Positions 7,993 through 15,870 of a stretch of DNA of 33,943 bases are shown here, piece by piece. The position numbers and the translations under genes are program-made. The DNA is taken from positions 1 to 33,943 of the forward strand of contig JAPUFX010000018.1 of NCBI GenBank assembly GCA_027293415.1, given 5' to 3'. The notes below the pieces were generated by a model. That model was not told the origin of the DNA and made no database searches. It was given only the letters and a program-made list of their open reading frames with translations. This stretch comes from Candidatus Methylomirabilota bacterium. GTDB taxonomy: Bacteria; Methylomirabilota; Methylomirabilia; Methylomirabilales; CSP1-5. Within the stretch, counting starts at the first letter, position 1. Each line of letters opens with the position of its first letter.

Positions 7993-8721
7993 GTGAAGAT
8001 TCATTGGGATAGATCGGCCGTGGACCAGAATGGCAACCATAATGCAACCCGCCATCACCCCCGGTTTCCCCTCCGCATGCCAGTCCTCTGCGGGGATCCG
8101 GCGGTCCCAGACCACCGGGCTTTTGGCAGCACCAGGAATGTGAGCCGGGGCGGGCTGCTGCTCGAGGTCCCGGAGCCGCTAGTTCCAGGTACCCGGACGG
8201 ACCTCTTCTTGGTTGTCGGGGGTCGGAACGCCCGAGCGGAAGCGATGGTGGTCTGGACGGCCGAGGGTACCCCCTGCCGCATGGGCATGCGGTTCACCAG
8301 GTGGGCCGGGCCGGGCCGCCTCATCTGGGAACGGCTCCTGACCTTCCAGGCAGGCCCAACCCCCCGGGCCTCCACCCGCTTTCCCATCACTGTTGATATT
8401 ACGTGCCGGGTCCCCCCGGAGTCCCGCGTGTCGGGTCGGGCCAAAAATCTCAGCGACGAGGGGCTGATGATCGCCCTTGACCAGGCCCTCCCCATCCATA
8501 CGCGTGTGATCGTGGTGGTCCCCCCGTGGATCACCCTTTCGCCTGTAGAGGCCGAAATGGAGGTAATGTGGGCCCGGGCTGCCCTTGAGGAACAGGACGT
8601 GCTCCACGGACTTCGATTCCTTTGGGATGATGTCGACAAGGAACTCTTCCTCATTAGCGCCCTTCTCCGGCAGGTGCTCGACTCGGACGAAGCGTTTGCA
8701 GAGGGGATAAAGAGAGGATAA
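7993..8721 (+). CDS. Tandem PilZ-domain protein (c-di-GMP effector candidate)
   Basis: 242 aa with two PilZ-like halves. The first has an Arg-rich start (RHHPRFPLRM) and the NVSRGGLLLEV motif; the second has RASTRFPIT and NLSDEGLMIAL. Both fit the PilZ signature RxxxR ... (D/N)xSxxG, with N in the first position and a Glu before the glycine in the second, so the first half looks the better binder. No membrane segment or other output domain is visible; it probably works by contact with a partner. GTG start at 7993 with GGGAGG 5 nt upstream. It sits 52 bp after the lone receiver and 7 bp before a small exported protein, which suggests one operon. Confidence 0.8.
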   Translation: MKIHWDRSAVDQNGNHNATRHHPRFPLRMPVLCGDPAVPDHRAFGSTRNVSRGGLLLEVPEPLVPGTRTDLFLVVGGRNARAEAMVVWTAEGTPCRMGMRFTRWAGPGRLIWERLLTFQAGPTPRASTRFPITVDITCRVPPESRVSGRAKNLSDEGLMIALDQALPIHTRVIVVVPPWITLSPVEAEMEVMWARAALEEQDVLHGLRFLWDDVDKELFLISALLRQVLDSDEAFAEGIKRG

Positions 8722-8728
8722 ACAAAAA

Positions 8729-9076
8729 ATGGAAGGCCTCATGAAAGCGGTAATTGTGATATTGTCCTTTGCCTTGATCGTGGGATATGCCTTTCAAGGA
8801 TGGGAGGGCGAACAATTAAAGTCTGACCTCATTGGCAGAATGTTAGGAGAAAGAGAGACGGGGTGGATATTTCAATCCCGTTCGCAGATCAAAGAATTAC
8901 TTATAAATGATAAGAGGGAAGACGAACAACATCGGATTTATTCCATTACTTTGACCTTGCAGGATCCGAAAGTGCCCGGAGTGTATAAGGCGGAGGCAGA
9001 CGTTACCTATAACAGAGTAGGGTCAGGATGGGAAATTGAGCATGTCGGCCTCAGGTCTCTCAAGAAGATAGAGTGA
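8729..9076 (+). CDS. Small exported or membrane-anchored hypothetical protein
   Basis: 115 aa. An N-terminal hydrophobic stretch (MKAVIVILSFALIVGYAF) is a signal peptide or anchor. The remainder is polar and beta-rich (YSITLTLQDPKVPGVYKAEA, then WEIEHVGLRSL), resembling small periplasmic domains that end in a conserved W-x-I-x-x-V strand. Starts at ATG 8729 or ATG 8741; the second has GGAAGG upstream and gives a cleaner signal peptide. Base composition is more AT-rich than the neighbours, hinting at a different origin. No family recognised. Confidence 0.6.
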   Translation: MEGLMKAVIVILSFALIVGYAFQGWEGEQLKSDLIGRMLGERETGWIFQSRSQIKELLINDKREDEQHRIYSITLTLQDPKVPGVYKAEADVTYNRVGSGWEIEHVGLRSLKKIE

Positions 9077-9451
9077 GGTCTTCGAATATCGATCCAGCCT
9101 CCGCAAAATCGTAACCACTGAAGACGCCTTCTGCGCCCTCACCGACTCCTTCAACAGTTCGACAAGCCGATTCAGCCTCCCAAAGTATAATCCATTAAGA
9201 GACCCACCGACATGACGAGGCTCAAGATCCAGTTTCTCTTTGACTTCTGACGGACCTCTCGATTCGGACGAAGTGCGATGATCCACACCCGTAGGGGCTG
9301 GGGTCTGCCCAGATGGGAAGGATTAGTTTAGGGGTGGTTCTTGATGAAGGGCCGGTGTTACCATTCACCGCGGCCGGAATTGATTTCGGAAGAGTAAGAC
9401 ATTGTGAGAAGGCCCAGAGCCTGGTATCTTTCCCGCACACGGAGGGAAAGG
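9077..9451. other. Intergenic region without a recognisable gene
   Basis: About 375 bp between the small exported protein and era. An open frame on the minus strand (9023-9286) overlaps the preceding gene and resembles nothing I know. No clear promoter, terminator or RNA was recognised. Confidence 0.5.
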
Positions 9452-10369
9452 ATGACCGGAGCTCCACCCAGCCATAAAGCAGGTTTTATTGCCGTGATTG
9501 GTCGGCCTAACGTGGGGAAGTCCACACTGATCAACTATTACGTGGGACAGAAGGTTGCCGTGGTCTCCTCGAAGCCCCAAACGACTAGGAACCGGATTGC
9601 CGGGGTGAGGACGACCGGGGCGTACCAGATGATCTTCTTGGATACGCCTGGCATCCACCATGCTAAGTCCCTCTTCAATCGCGAGATGGTCCGGATCGCC
9701 CTCAAGACCTTGGAGGACGTGGATGTCATCCTTTGGATCATTGACGCTGCCGATCCCTTGGCCGATGAGGACCGGCTTATTCACGGACATCTGAGGGATG
9801 TCAAGACCCCGGTGGTTGTTGCCCTAAACAAAGTGGACCTGGTTAAGCCGAAGCAAAACCTCCTCCCCGTACTAGAGAAGTGCCAGAAGCTGATGTCCTC
9901 AGCCGACGTGATCCCCATCTCGGCGACGGACGCAGTCAATCTCGACCGGCTGGAGCACGTCCTCCTCACGTATCTTCCAGACAGCCCTCCTTTCTTCCCT
10001 CCCGAACAGGCGACAGATCAGCCCATGTATCTTTTAGTGGCTGAGATCATCCGGGAGAAGGTATTCCATCTGGCGCACCAGGAAGTCCCTTACGCCGTCG
10101 CGGTTCAGGTGGACGAGATGAAAGAGCGGGACGAGGAGGGGATCGTCGACATCCAGGCCACCATTTATGTGGAAAAGGACTCCCAGAAAGGGATCATCAT
10201 CGGGGCGGGGGGCCAGATGCTCAAGAAGATCGGCCAGCAGGCACGCCGAGACATCGAGGGGCTCCTCGGCAGCCGCGTCTATCTCGGCCTGTGGGTCAAG
10301 GTCCGTAAGGATTGGCGGAAAGATAAGGAGGCCTTGCGCCGGTTCGGCTTTCTGCAAAGGCATGGGTAA
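9452..10369 (+). CDS. era: GTPase Era
   Basis: Era, an essential GTPase that binds the 3' end of 16S rRNA during 30S assembly. G1 is GRPNVGKST near residues 16-24, followed by the Era switch I block SSKPQTTRNRI; G3 is DTPGIH and G4 is NKVD. The C-terminal KH domain carries KGIIIGAGGQMLKKIG. I prefer the ATG at 9452 because GGAGGG lies 5 nt upstream and it gives a normal length (305 aa); the longer frame from 9404 adds an atypical Arg-rich 16 residues. It is separated from ybeY, with which it is often clustered. Confidence 0.96.
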   Translation: MTGAPPSHKAGFIAVIGRPNVGKSTLINYYVGQKVAVVSSKPQTTRNRIAGVRTTGAYQMIFLDTPGIHHAKSLFNREMVRIALKTLEDVDVILWIIDAADPLADEDRLIHGHLRDVKTPVVVALNKVDLVKPKQNLLPVLEKCQKLMSSADVIPISATDAVNLDRLEHVLLTYLPDSPPFFPPEQATDQPMYLLVAEIIREKVFHLAHQEVPYAVAVQVDEMKERDEEGIVDIQATIYVEKDSQKGIIIGAGGQMLKKIGQQARRDIEGLLGSRVYLGLWVKVRKDWRKDKEALRRFGFLQRHG

Positions 10370-10475
10370 GGCTTGTCGGAAGCCCTCGTGCGGTGCCGGT
10401 GATGTGGCTGAACCCCGCAGAAGGCTGAATAAGACAAAGACCGGAGAGGAGTTGTCGAAAACATGAGATATCAAG

Positions 10476-10503
10476 CTGTGAGCTTCTGCTTTCCCCTTAT
10501 AAT
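10476..10503 (+). promoter_or_regulatory. Candidate sigma-70 promoter for glmU-glmS
   Basis: A perfect TATAAT (10498-10503) about 80 bp upstream of glmU in an AT-richer patch. The -35 at 16 bp is only CTGTGA. A second TATGAT lies at 10508-10513. Confidence 0.3.
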
Positions 10504-10584
10504 TCCTTATGATAGGATTGGGACAATGCTGAAGGGCCGGTGGGTACAGCCTCCCACGCTTGACCCACGGGCGATGGAGGGGGA

Positions 10585-11997
10585 ATGGAGGATAATTGCG
10601 CCGTCATCCTAGCCGCCGGCGAGGGGACCCGGATGCGGTCCCGGAAAGCCAAGGTCCTCCATCCACTTCTCGGCCGGCCGTTAGTGCACTACCCGGTTGA
10701 TCTTTGCCTGCGGCTGGGCGTCAAACGAGTGCTCGTGGTGGTGTCCCACCAGGCGGAAGAGGTGAAACAGGCCCTGGCCGGCCAACCGGCCGAGTTTGTG
10801 CACCAGGGCGAGCCGAAGGGGACCGGCCACGCGGTGCGCCAGGTCGAGGAAGGCCTCCGAGGGTTTGACGGGACAGTCTTGGTCCTGGCTGCCGATACCC
10901 CCCTGCTCAGGGTGGAGACCGTCCGACAGCTCATCGAGGCGTACCACGCGGGTGGTGCGGTCGCGACCCTGCTGACCGCCCGCGTGGAGAACCCAGCCGG
11001 CTACGGCCGGATCCTGCGGGATGAGCAAGGGCGCCTGCGCCGCATCGTGGAGGAGGTGGAGGCGACGGAAGCGGAGAAGCAGGTCTCCGAAATTAATGCA
11101 GGGGTTTACTGCTTCGCCGCCGCTGAGCTCTTCGAGGCCCTCCGGGGGGTACAGGTCTCCCCGGTGAAAGGGGAGGTCTTTCTGCCGGAGGTGGTGCAGG
11201 TCTTGGTACAGCAGGGCCAGCCGGTCCAGGCGGTCCTGGTGGCCGATCCGACGGAAGTGCAGGGGATCAACACGCGGGCCGAGCTGGCCCAAGCCGCGAC
11301 GGTGCTCCGGCACCGCGTACATGAGCGCCTGATGTGCGAGGGGGTGACCCTGATCGACCCCCAGGCCACCTACATTGATGACACCGTCCAAATTGGCCCG
11401 GACACGGTGATTTATCCAGGGGTGATCCTGGAGGGGGCGACAACGATCGGGGAAGGGTGCGTCATTTATAGCAATTGCCGGATTCAAAACTCCCAGCTGG
11501 GCGAGCAGGTCACGGTGCTGGACGGCTCGGTCATCGTGGGGAGCGAGATTGCCGAAGGGTGTGTGATTGGTCCGTTTGCGCATCTGAGACCGCAGACCCG
11601 GCTGAAGCGGAAAGTCAAGGTGGGGAATTTCTGTGAGGTGAAAAAGGCAGTGATTGGCGAAGGGTCCAAGGTCCCGCACCTGGCCTATATCGGCGACACC
11701 CAGATGGGGGAGAAGGTCAATATTGGGGCGGGGACGATCACTTGTAATTACGACGGCTTTGCCAAGCACGAAACGGTGATCGAGGACGACGTGTTTGTGG
11801 GGAGCAACACGAACCTGGTGGCGCCAGTGACGGTGGGGAAGGGGGCAATCATTGCGGCCGGCTCGACCATCAACGAAGCGGTCCCTCCGGATGCCGTGGC
11901 GTTTGGCCGGGCCCCGCAGGTCAACAAAGAAGGTCGGGCGGCAGCGACCCGAAAAAAGCGGGAGGCCATGGCTCCCCCCAAAGATGACGATGACTAG
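10585..11997 (+). CDS. glmU: Bifunctional GlmU: GlcN-1-P acetyltransferase / GlcNAc-1-P uridyltransferase
   Basis: 470 aa, full length. The N-terminal pyrophosphorylase domain has LAAGEGTRMRSRKAKVLHPL (signature LAAGxGTRMxSxxPKVLH) and the nucleotide/metal site VLVLAADTPLL. The C-terminal left-handed beta-helix of hexapeptide repeats (about 250-450) carries KVGNFCEVKKA and NIGAGTITCNYDG, the acetyl-CoA and active-site region. It makes UDP-GlcNAc for peptidoglycan and lipid A. GlmS, which supplies the precursor, follows 190 bp downstream. The acidic tail ends KDDDD, and its TAG stop (11995-11997) is part of the CTAG target of a transposon copy. ATG 10585 is preceded very closely by GGAGGGGG. 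Confidence 0.97.
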   Translation: MEDNCAVILAAGEGTRMRSRKAKVLHPLLGRPLVHYPVDLCLRLGVKRVLVVVSHQAEEVKQALAGQPAEFVHQGEPKGTGHAVRQVEEGLRGFDGTVLVLAADTPLLRVETVRQLIEAYHAGGAVATLLTARVENPAGYGRILRDEQGRLRRIVEEVEATEAEKQVSEINAGVYCFAAAELFEALRGVQVSPVKGEVFLPEVVQVLVQQGQPVQAVLVADPTEVQGINTRAELAQAATVLRHRVHERLMCEGVTLIDPQATYIDDTVQIGPDTVIYPGVILEGATTIGEGCVIYSNCRIQNSQLGEQVTVLDGSVIVGSEIAEGCVIGPFAHLRPQTRLKRKVKVGNFCEVKKAVIGEGSKVPHLAYIGDTQMGEKVNIGAGTITCNYDGFAKHETVIEDDVFVGSNTNLVAPVTVGKGAIIAAGSTINEAVPPDAVAFGRAPQVNKEGRAAATRKKREAMAPPKDDDD

Positions 11998-12167
11998 TGC
12001 CGTTCCAACTTGATAAGTGGTTCGACAGGGCTTCGACGGTGAGCTCAGCCGAACCGCTCACCACCCCGAGGAGGATCGAGGGGCCGAATTTGATCGGCCT
12101 GCCTTGTTGCAAAGGTCGTGAACGAGTGCAGCGAGAAAGGTGGCACAATTAGTTGGAACGGTACTAG
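11994..12167 (+). mobile_element. MITE copy 1 (174 bp), between glmU and glmS
   Basis: Bounded by CTAG at both ends, with terminal inverted repeats GTGCCGTTCCAAC and GTTGGAACGGTAC (one mismatch). The interior includes a palindrome GGTTCG...CGAACC (near 12018-12056) and is nearly identical to the two other copies (25081 and 26948), which lie in the opposite orientation. No open reading frame of note, so it is non-autonomous. The CTAG target with TA duplication is typical of the IS630/Tc1 group; that assignment is an inference. The left CTAG contains the glmU stop codon. Confidence 0.85.
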
Positions 12168-12186
12168 AGGCTGAGAGGCGGACTGC

Positions 12187-14016
12187 ATGTGTGGGATCAT
12201 CGGATACGTGGGACCGAAGAAGGTCGTTCCGGTCCTCTTGGATGGGTTGAAACGGCTCGAATACCGGGGCTACGATTCCGCAGGTGTCGCCTTCCTCCAG
12301 CAGGGTGAGCTCCAAATTTACCGGAGTGTCGGGAAGATTAAGGAACTGGAAAATATCCTGTGGGGAAAGACGCTCGGCGGTGACATCGGGATTGGCCATA
12401 CCCGCTGGGCCACCCACGGTCGCCCCTCCGAGGAAAATGCCCATCCCCATGTTGATTGCACTGGCGATATTGTGCTGGTGCACAACGGCATCATTGAGAA
12501 CTACGTGCCGCTGAAGGAGAAACTGGTTGCCGAAGGGCACCGGTTTACCTCCGACACTGACACAGAGGTCATCGTTCATCTCATTGAAAAATACCTCGAG
12601 GGCGACCTGGAAGAGGCGATGAGGCGGGCTCTCAGCGAGGTTTCCGGGGCATATGCGGTTGCGGCGATGTGGAAGGGGGATCCTGACCGGATTGTGGGAG
12701 CCAAATGTTCCAGCCCGTTGGTAGTGGGGCTGGGGGAGGGGGAATTCCTCGTCGCCTCGGATATTCCGGCGCTGTTGGCCCACACGCAGAATGTTCTGTT
12801 CCTGGAGGATCACGAGATTGCCGTGATCAGCCGGGAAGGGGTGATGGTCACCACATTAGAGGGGGATCCCGTACGCCGAGCAGTCGAGCGGATCGCATGG
12901 AGTCCGATCCTGGTGGAGAAGGGTGGCCACAAGCATTTTATGCTCAAAGAGATCTATGAACAGCCGCGTGCCATCCGAGATACGATGTTGGGGCGGTACT
13001 CGCTAGAAGCTGGTGAAATCTTTCTGGACGGAATGGAGGCAGTGGAGGAGGTCCTTCCCCACGTCCAACGAGTGGTGCTGGTGGCCTGTGGCACCTCCTG
13101 GCACGCCGCCTTGGTGGCCAAGTTTCTCCTGGAGGAGATCGGCCGGATCCCGGTGGAGGTGGATTATAGCTCCGAGTTCCGCTACAGGGATCTCATCCTC
13201 GGTCCCGATACCCTGGTGCTCGCCATCAGTCAGTCCGGGGAGACCCTGGACACCCTCGTAGCCCTCCGGGAGGCCAAGGGACGCGATTGCCGCGTGGTTT
13301 CCATTGTCAATGTGGTAGGCAGCTCCATCGCTCGGGAGAGTGATGGGGTCTTTTACACCCATGCCGGCCCTGAGATCGGCGTGGCCTCGACCAAAGCCTT
13401 CACTGCGCAACTCACGGCCCTGTATCTCTTTGCGCTGTATCTCGGGCGCTCTAGGGGATGCCTGGACGCCTCCCGAACTCAGGAATTGCTGGCCGCGCTC
13501 TTACACCTTCCCCAGTTAGCTGAAGAAACCATGCATTCCGGTGAGGCGGTGGAGCGGCTGAGCCGCCTCTACTATCAGCATGCCGACTTCCTCTTCCTGG
13601 GCCGCGGGATCAATTACCCCATTGCCCTGGAGGGAGCTTTAAAGCTCAAGGAGATCTCATATATCCATGCCGAGGGATATCCGGCTGGGGAGATGAAACA
13701 CGGTCCTATCGCCTTGATTGATGCCAAGATGCCCGTGGTCTTTCTGGCCCCACAAGATCGAACCTACGCCAAGATCCTGGCAAACATCCAAGAGGTCAAA
13801 GCCAGGGGGGGAATCGTGATCGCCGTGGGGACTGAGGGCGATACCGAGCTAGCCTCTCGGGTCGATCATTGTGTGAGCATTCCGGCGACCAGTCCGCTGC
13901 TGACCCCCATCCTTTTGGTGATTCCCCTGCAGCTTCTCGCCTACCACATCGCCGTTCGCAAGGGCTGCGATGTCGACCAACCACGGAATCTGGCCAAAAG
14001 TGTCACCGTAGAGTAA
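12187..14016 (+). CDS. glmS: Glutamine-fructose-6-phosphate aminotransferase (isomerizing)
   Basis: 609 aa, normal length. The nucleophile Cys2 is in MCGIIGYVG, followed by LKRLEYRGYDSAGVA and the glutaminase motif HTRWATHGRPSEENAHPH. Two SIS domains follow: the first with ACGTSWHAALVAKF and ISQSGETLDTL (sugar-phosphate loop), the second with LGRGINYPIALEGALKLKEI and the HAEGYPAGEMKHGPIALID block. The C-terminus ends with DQPRNLAKSVTVE, the conserved DxPRNLAKSVTVE tail that forms the ammonia channel and active site. First step of the hexosamine pathway feeding GlmU. No glmS ribozyme could be recognised in the short leader, which is mostly transposon sequence. Confidence 0.98.
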   Translation: MCGIIGYVGPKKVVPVLLDGLKRLEYRGYDSAGVAFLQQGELQIYRSVGKIKELENILWGKTLGGDIGIGHTRWATHGRPSEENAHPHVDCTGDIVLVHNGIIENYVPLKEKLVAEGHRFTSDTDTEVIVHLIEKYLEGDLEEAMRRALSEVSGAYAVAAMWKGDPDRIVGAKCSSPLVVGLGEGEFLVASDIPALLAHTQNVLFLEDHEIAVISREGVMVTTLEGDPVRRAVERIAWSPILVEKGGHKHFMLKEIYEQPRAIRDTMLGRYSLEAGEIFLDGMEAVEEVLPHVQRVVLVACGTSWHAALVAKFLLEEIGRIPVEVDYSSEFRYRDLILGPDTLVLAISQSGETLDTLVALREAKGRDCRVVSIVNVVGSSIARESDGVFYTHAGPEIGVASTKAFTAQLTALYLFALYLGRSRGCLDASRTQELLAALLHLPQLAEETMHSGEAVERLSRLYYQHADFLFLGRGINYPIALEGALKLKEISYIHAEGYPAGEMKHGPIALIDAKMPVVFLAPQDRTYAKILANIQEVKARGGIVIAVGTEGDTELASRVDHCVSIPATSPLLTPILLVIPLQLLAYHIAVRKGCDVDQPRNLAKSVTVE

Positions 14017-14085
14017 GGAGCGTGGGGTGTGCGGTGGCGCGCAGTGGGCTGGGACTCTCCACAGGCAGGGAGGCCGATATAGGGC

Positions 14086-15858
14086 ATGGCTGAGGAGAAG
14101 GAGGGGCAAACAGGAACGCCTGGTACTCTCCGGCGCACGCTTCTCGATCTCGCCTACCATCCCCGCATCCCGGAAGGGGCCTATCTCACCATCGTCTCTA
14201 TCCTCGTGGGGCTCGCGACCGGTGTTGGGTCCGTGGCCTTCATTAAACTCCTCCAATATACCACCTACTTTTTCTTCGAGACTGGCCGCGGGGCACTCAC
14301 CCTCTTGGGGGAGTATTACGTCATCCTCCTCCCGGCGATCGGAGGCCTGGTCGTCGGGCCCTTGATCTATCACTTCGCCCAAGAGGCTAAAGGCCATGGG
14401 GTCCCTGAGGTCATGACAGCGATCACGGTCATGGGGGGACGGATTCGGAAGCGGGTGGCCTTCATCAAGATCCTGGCCTCCGCCATCACCATCGGCTCGG
14501 GCGGCTCTGCGGGTCGAGAGGGACCCATGATCCAGATTGGGGCCGGGATCGGCTCCACCGTGGGACAATTCCTCAAGATGTCCGATGAGCGGATCAAGAC
14601 GCTCGTGGCGTGCGGGGCTGCCGCGGGGATCGCCGCCACCTTCAACGCCCCTATCGCGGGTGCGATGTTCGCCCTCGAGATCTTCATGGGGCAGGTCACT
14701 CTCGACTTCAGTCTGGTTGTCCTTTCCTCCGTGGCCTCGGTCATCGTGTCCCGCGCCGCGCTGGGCGATTTTCCTTCCTTCACCGTTCCAGCATACCAGC
14801 TGCTGAGCGCCAAGGAGATGCCCCTTTTTCTGTTGCTCGGAGTCCTCGCCGGCCTGGCGGCGGTGGCCTTCGTGCGCATGCTCTACTGGTTTGAGGACCG
14901 CTTCGACAGCTGGCATTTTCCCGCCTACTTGATGCCCGCCGTGGGCGGTCTCCTCGTGGGAGTGATGGGGGTGTTCCTTCCTCAGATTTTCGGGACCGGT
15001 TTCCCGGCGATTGAGGATGCCCTGAACGGGAGAACGTCCCTCGCCCTCCTGGCGATCCTCATCTTCGCCAAGATGCTGGCCACCCCGCTGACCCTCGGCT
15101 CGGGAGGATCTGGGGGGGTCTTTGCTCCGGCCCTGTTTGTGGGGGCCATGCTGGGCGGGGCCTACGGCCACATGGTCCATGGCCTCTTTCCTAGCTTCAC
15201 TGCGGGTGCGGGGGCCTATGCCCTTGTCGGGATGGGGGCGGTCTTCGGTGGGGCGGCCCAGGCGCCCATCACCGCCATCATCATCATCTTTGAGATGACT
15301 GGCGACTACCGTATCATCCTGCCGATCATGACCAGCACGGTGATCAGTGTCCTCATCTATAACGTGCTGAACAAGGAGACCATCTACACCCAGAAGCTCG
15401 TGAAGCGGGGTCTCAGATTCCGGGCCGGGCGGGACGTGGACATCATGGCTGCGACCCCGGTTCGCGATGCCATGACTCATCGACTCCTCTGGATCCCTGA
15501 GGAGATGACCGTCGAGGGGTTCCTCGAGAGGTCCGCCGAGGAGCAGCATGAGTGGTTCCCCGTGTTGAACCAGTCGGGGGAACTCACGGGGGTCGTGACC
15601 GCCCAGGACGTGCAGAAGGCCCTGGGCCTGGGCAATGGAGATTTGCAAGCCAAGATGGGGGACTTGTCCACCAAGGATCTGGTCACGGTCACTCCGTACA
15701 ACAGCCTCCATGATGTCCTTGTCCGGTTCCACGTGCGGGACCTGGGGCACTTGCCGGTGGTGGATCCGGATAACCCGAGGAAGTTGCTGGGAATTATCTC
15801 GCGTGCCCACATCGTCCGAGCTTACAATCGCGCCTTGATTGACAAACATTTGCTCTAG
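14086..15858 (+). CDS. CLC-type chloride channel/antiporter with C-terminal CBS pair
   Basis: 590 aa. The membrane domain (about 25-435) has GHGVPEV (the GSGIP position), GSGGSAGREGPMIQIGAG with the gating Glu in GREGP, and GSGGSGGVFAPALFVGAM (the GxFxP selectivity region). A cytoplasmic CBS pair follows: one near 455-515 (VRDAMTHRLLWIPEEM...WFPVLN) and one near 525-580 (DLVTVTPYNSLHDVL...GHLPVVD). CBS pairs bind adenine nucleotides in this family. At the position of the internal proton-transfer Glu of E. coli ClcA (second E of IIEEM), the sequence reads ALEIF, i.e. Ile, so strict proton coupling is doubtful by my alignment. ATG 14086. It stands 69 bp after glmS. Confidence 0.93.
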   Translation: MAEEKEGQTGTPGTLRRTLLDLAYHPRIPEGAYLTIVSILVGLATGVGSVAFIKLLQYTTYFFFETGRGALTLLGEYYVILLPAIGGLVVGPLIYHFAQEAKGHGVPEVMTAITVMGGRIRKRVAFIKILASAITIGSGGSAGREGPMIQIGAGIGSTVGQFLKMSDERIKTLVACGAAAGIAATFNAPIAGAMFALEIFMGQVTLDFSLVVLSSVASVIVSRAALGDFPSFTVPAYQLLSAKEMPLFLLLGVLAGLAAVAFVRMLYWFEDRFDSWHFPAYLMPAVGGLLVGVMGVFLPQIFGTGFPAIEDALNGRTSLALLAILIFAKMLATPLTLGSGGSGGVFAPALFVGAMLGGAYGHMVHGLFPSFTAGAGAYALVGMGAVFGGAAQAPITAIIIIFEMTGDYRIILPIMTSTVISVLIYNVLNKETIYTQKLVKRGLRFRAGRDVDIMAATPVRDAMTHRLLWIPEEMTVEGFLERSAEEQHEWFPVLNQSGELTGVVTAQDVQKALGLGNGDLQAKMGDLSTKDLVTVTPYNSLHDVLVRFHVRDLGHLPVVDPDNPRKLLGIISRAHIVRAYNRALIDKHLL

Positions 15859-15870
15859 CCTACCACGAGC

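Noticed and set aside
9023-9286. Minus-strand open frame in the gap before era
   Set aside because: It overlaps the small exported protein gene, has no family resemblance and no ribosome site.
10681-11769. 362-codon minus-strand frame opposite glmU
   Set aside because: Antisense shadow of a fully conserved glmU; no recognisable motif.
12168-12186. glmS ribozyme upstream of glmS
   Set aside because: The leader is mostly MITE sequence with only 19 bp between it and the start; no ribozyme core could be recognised.
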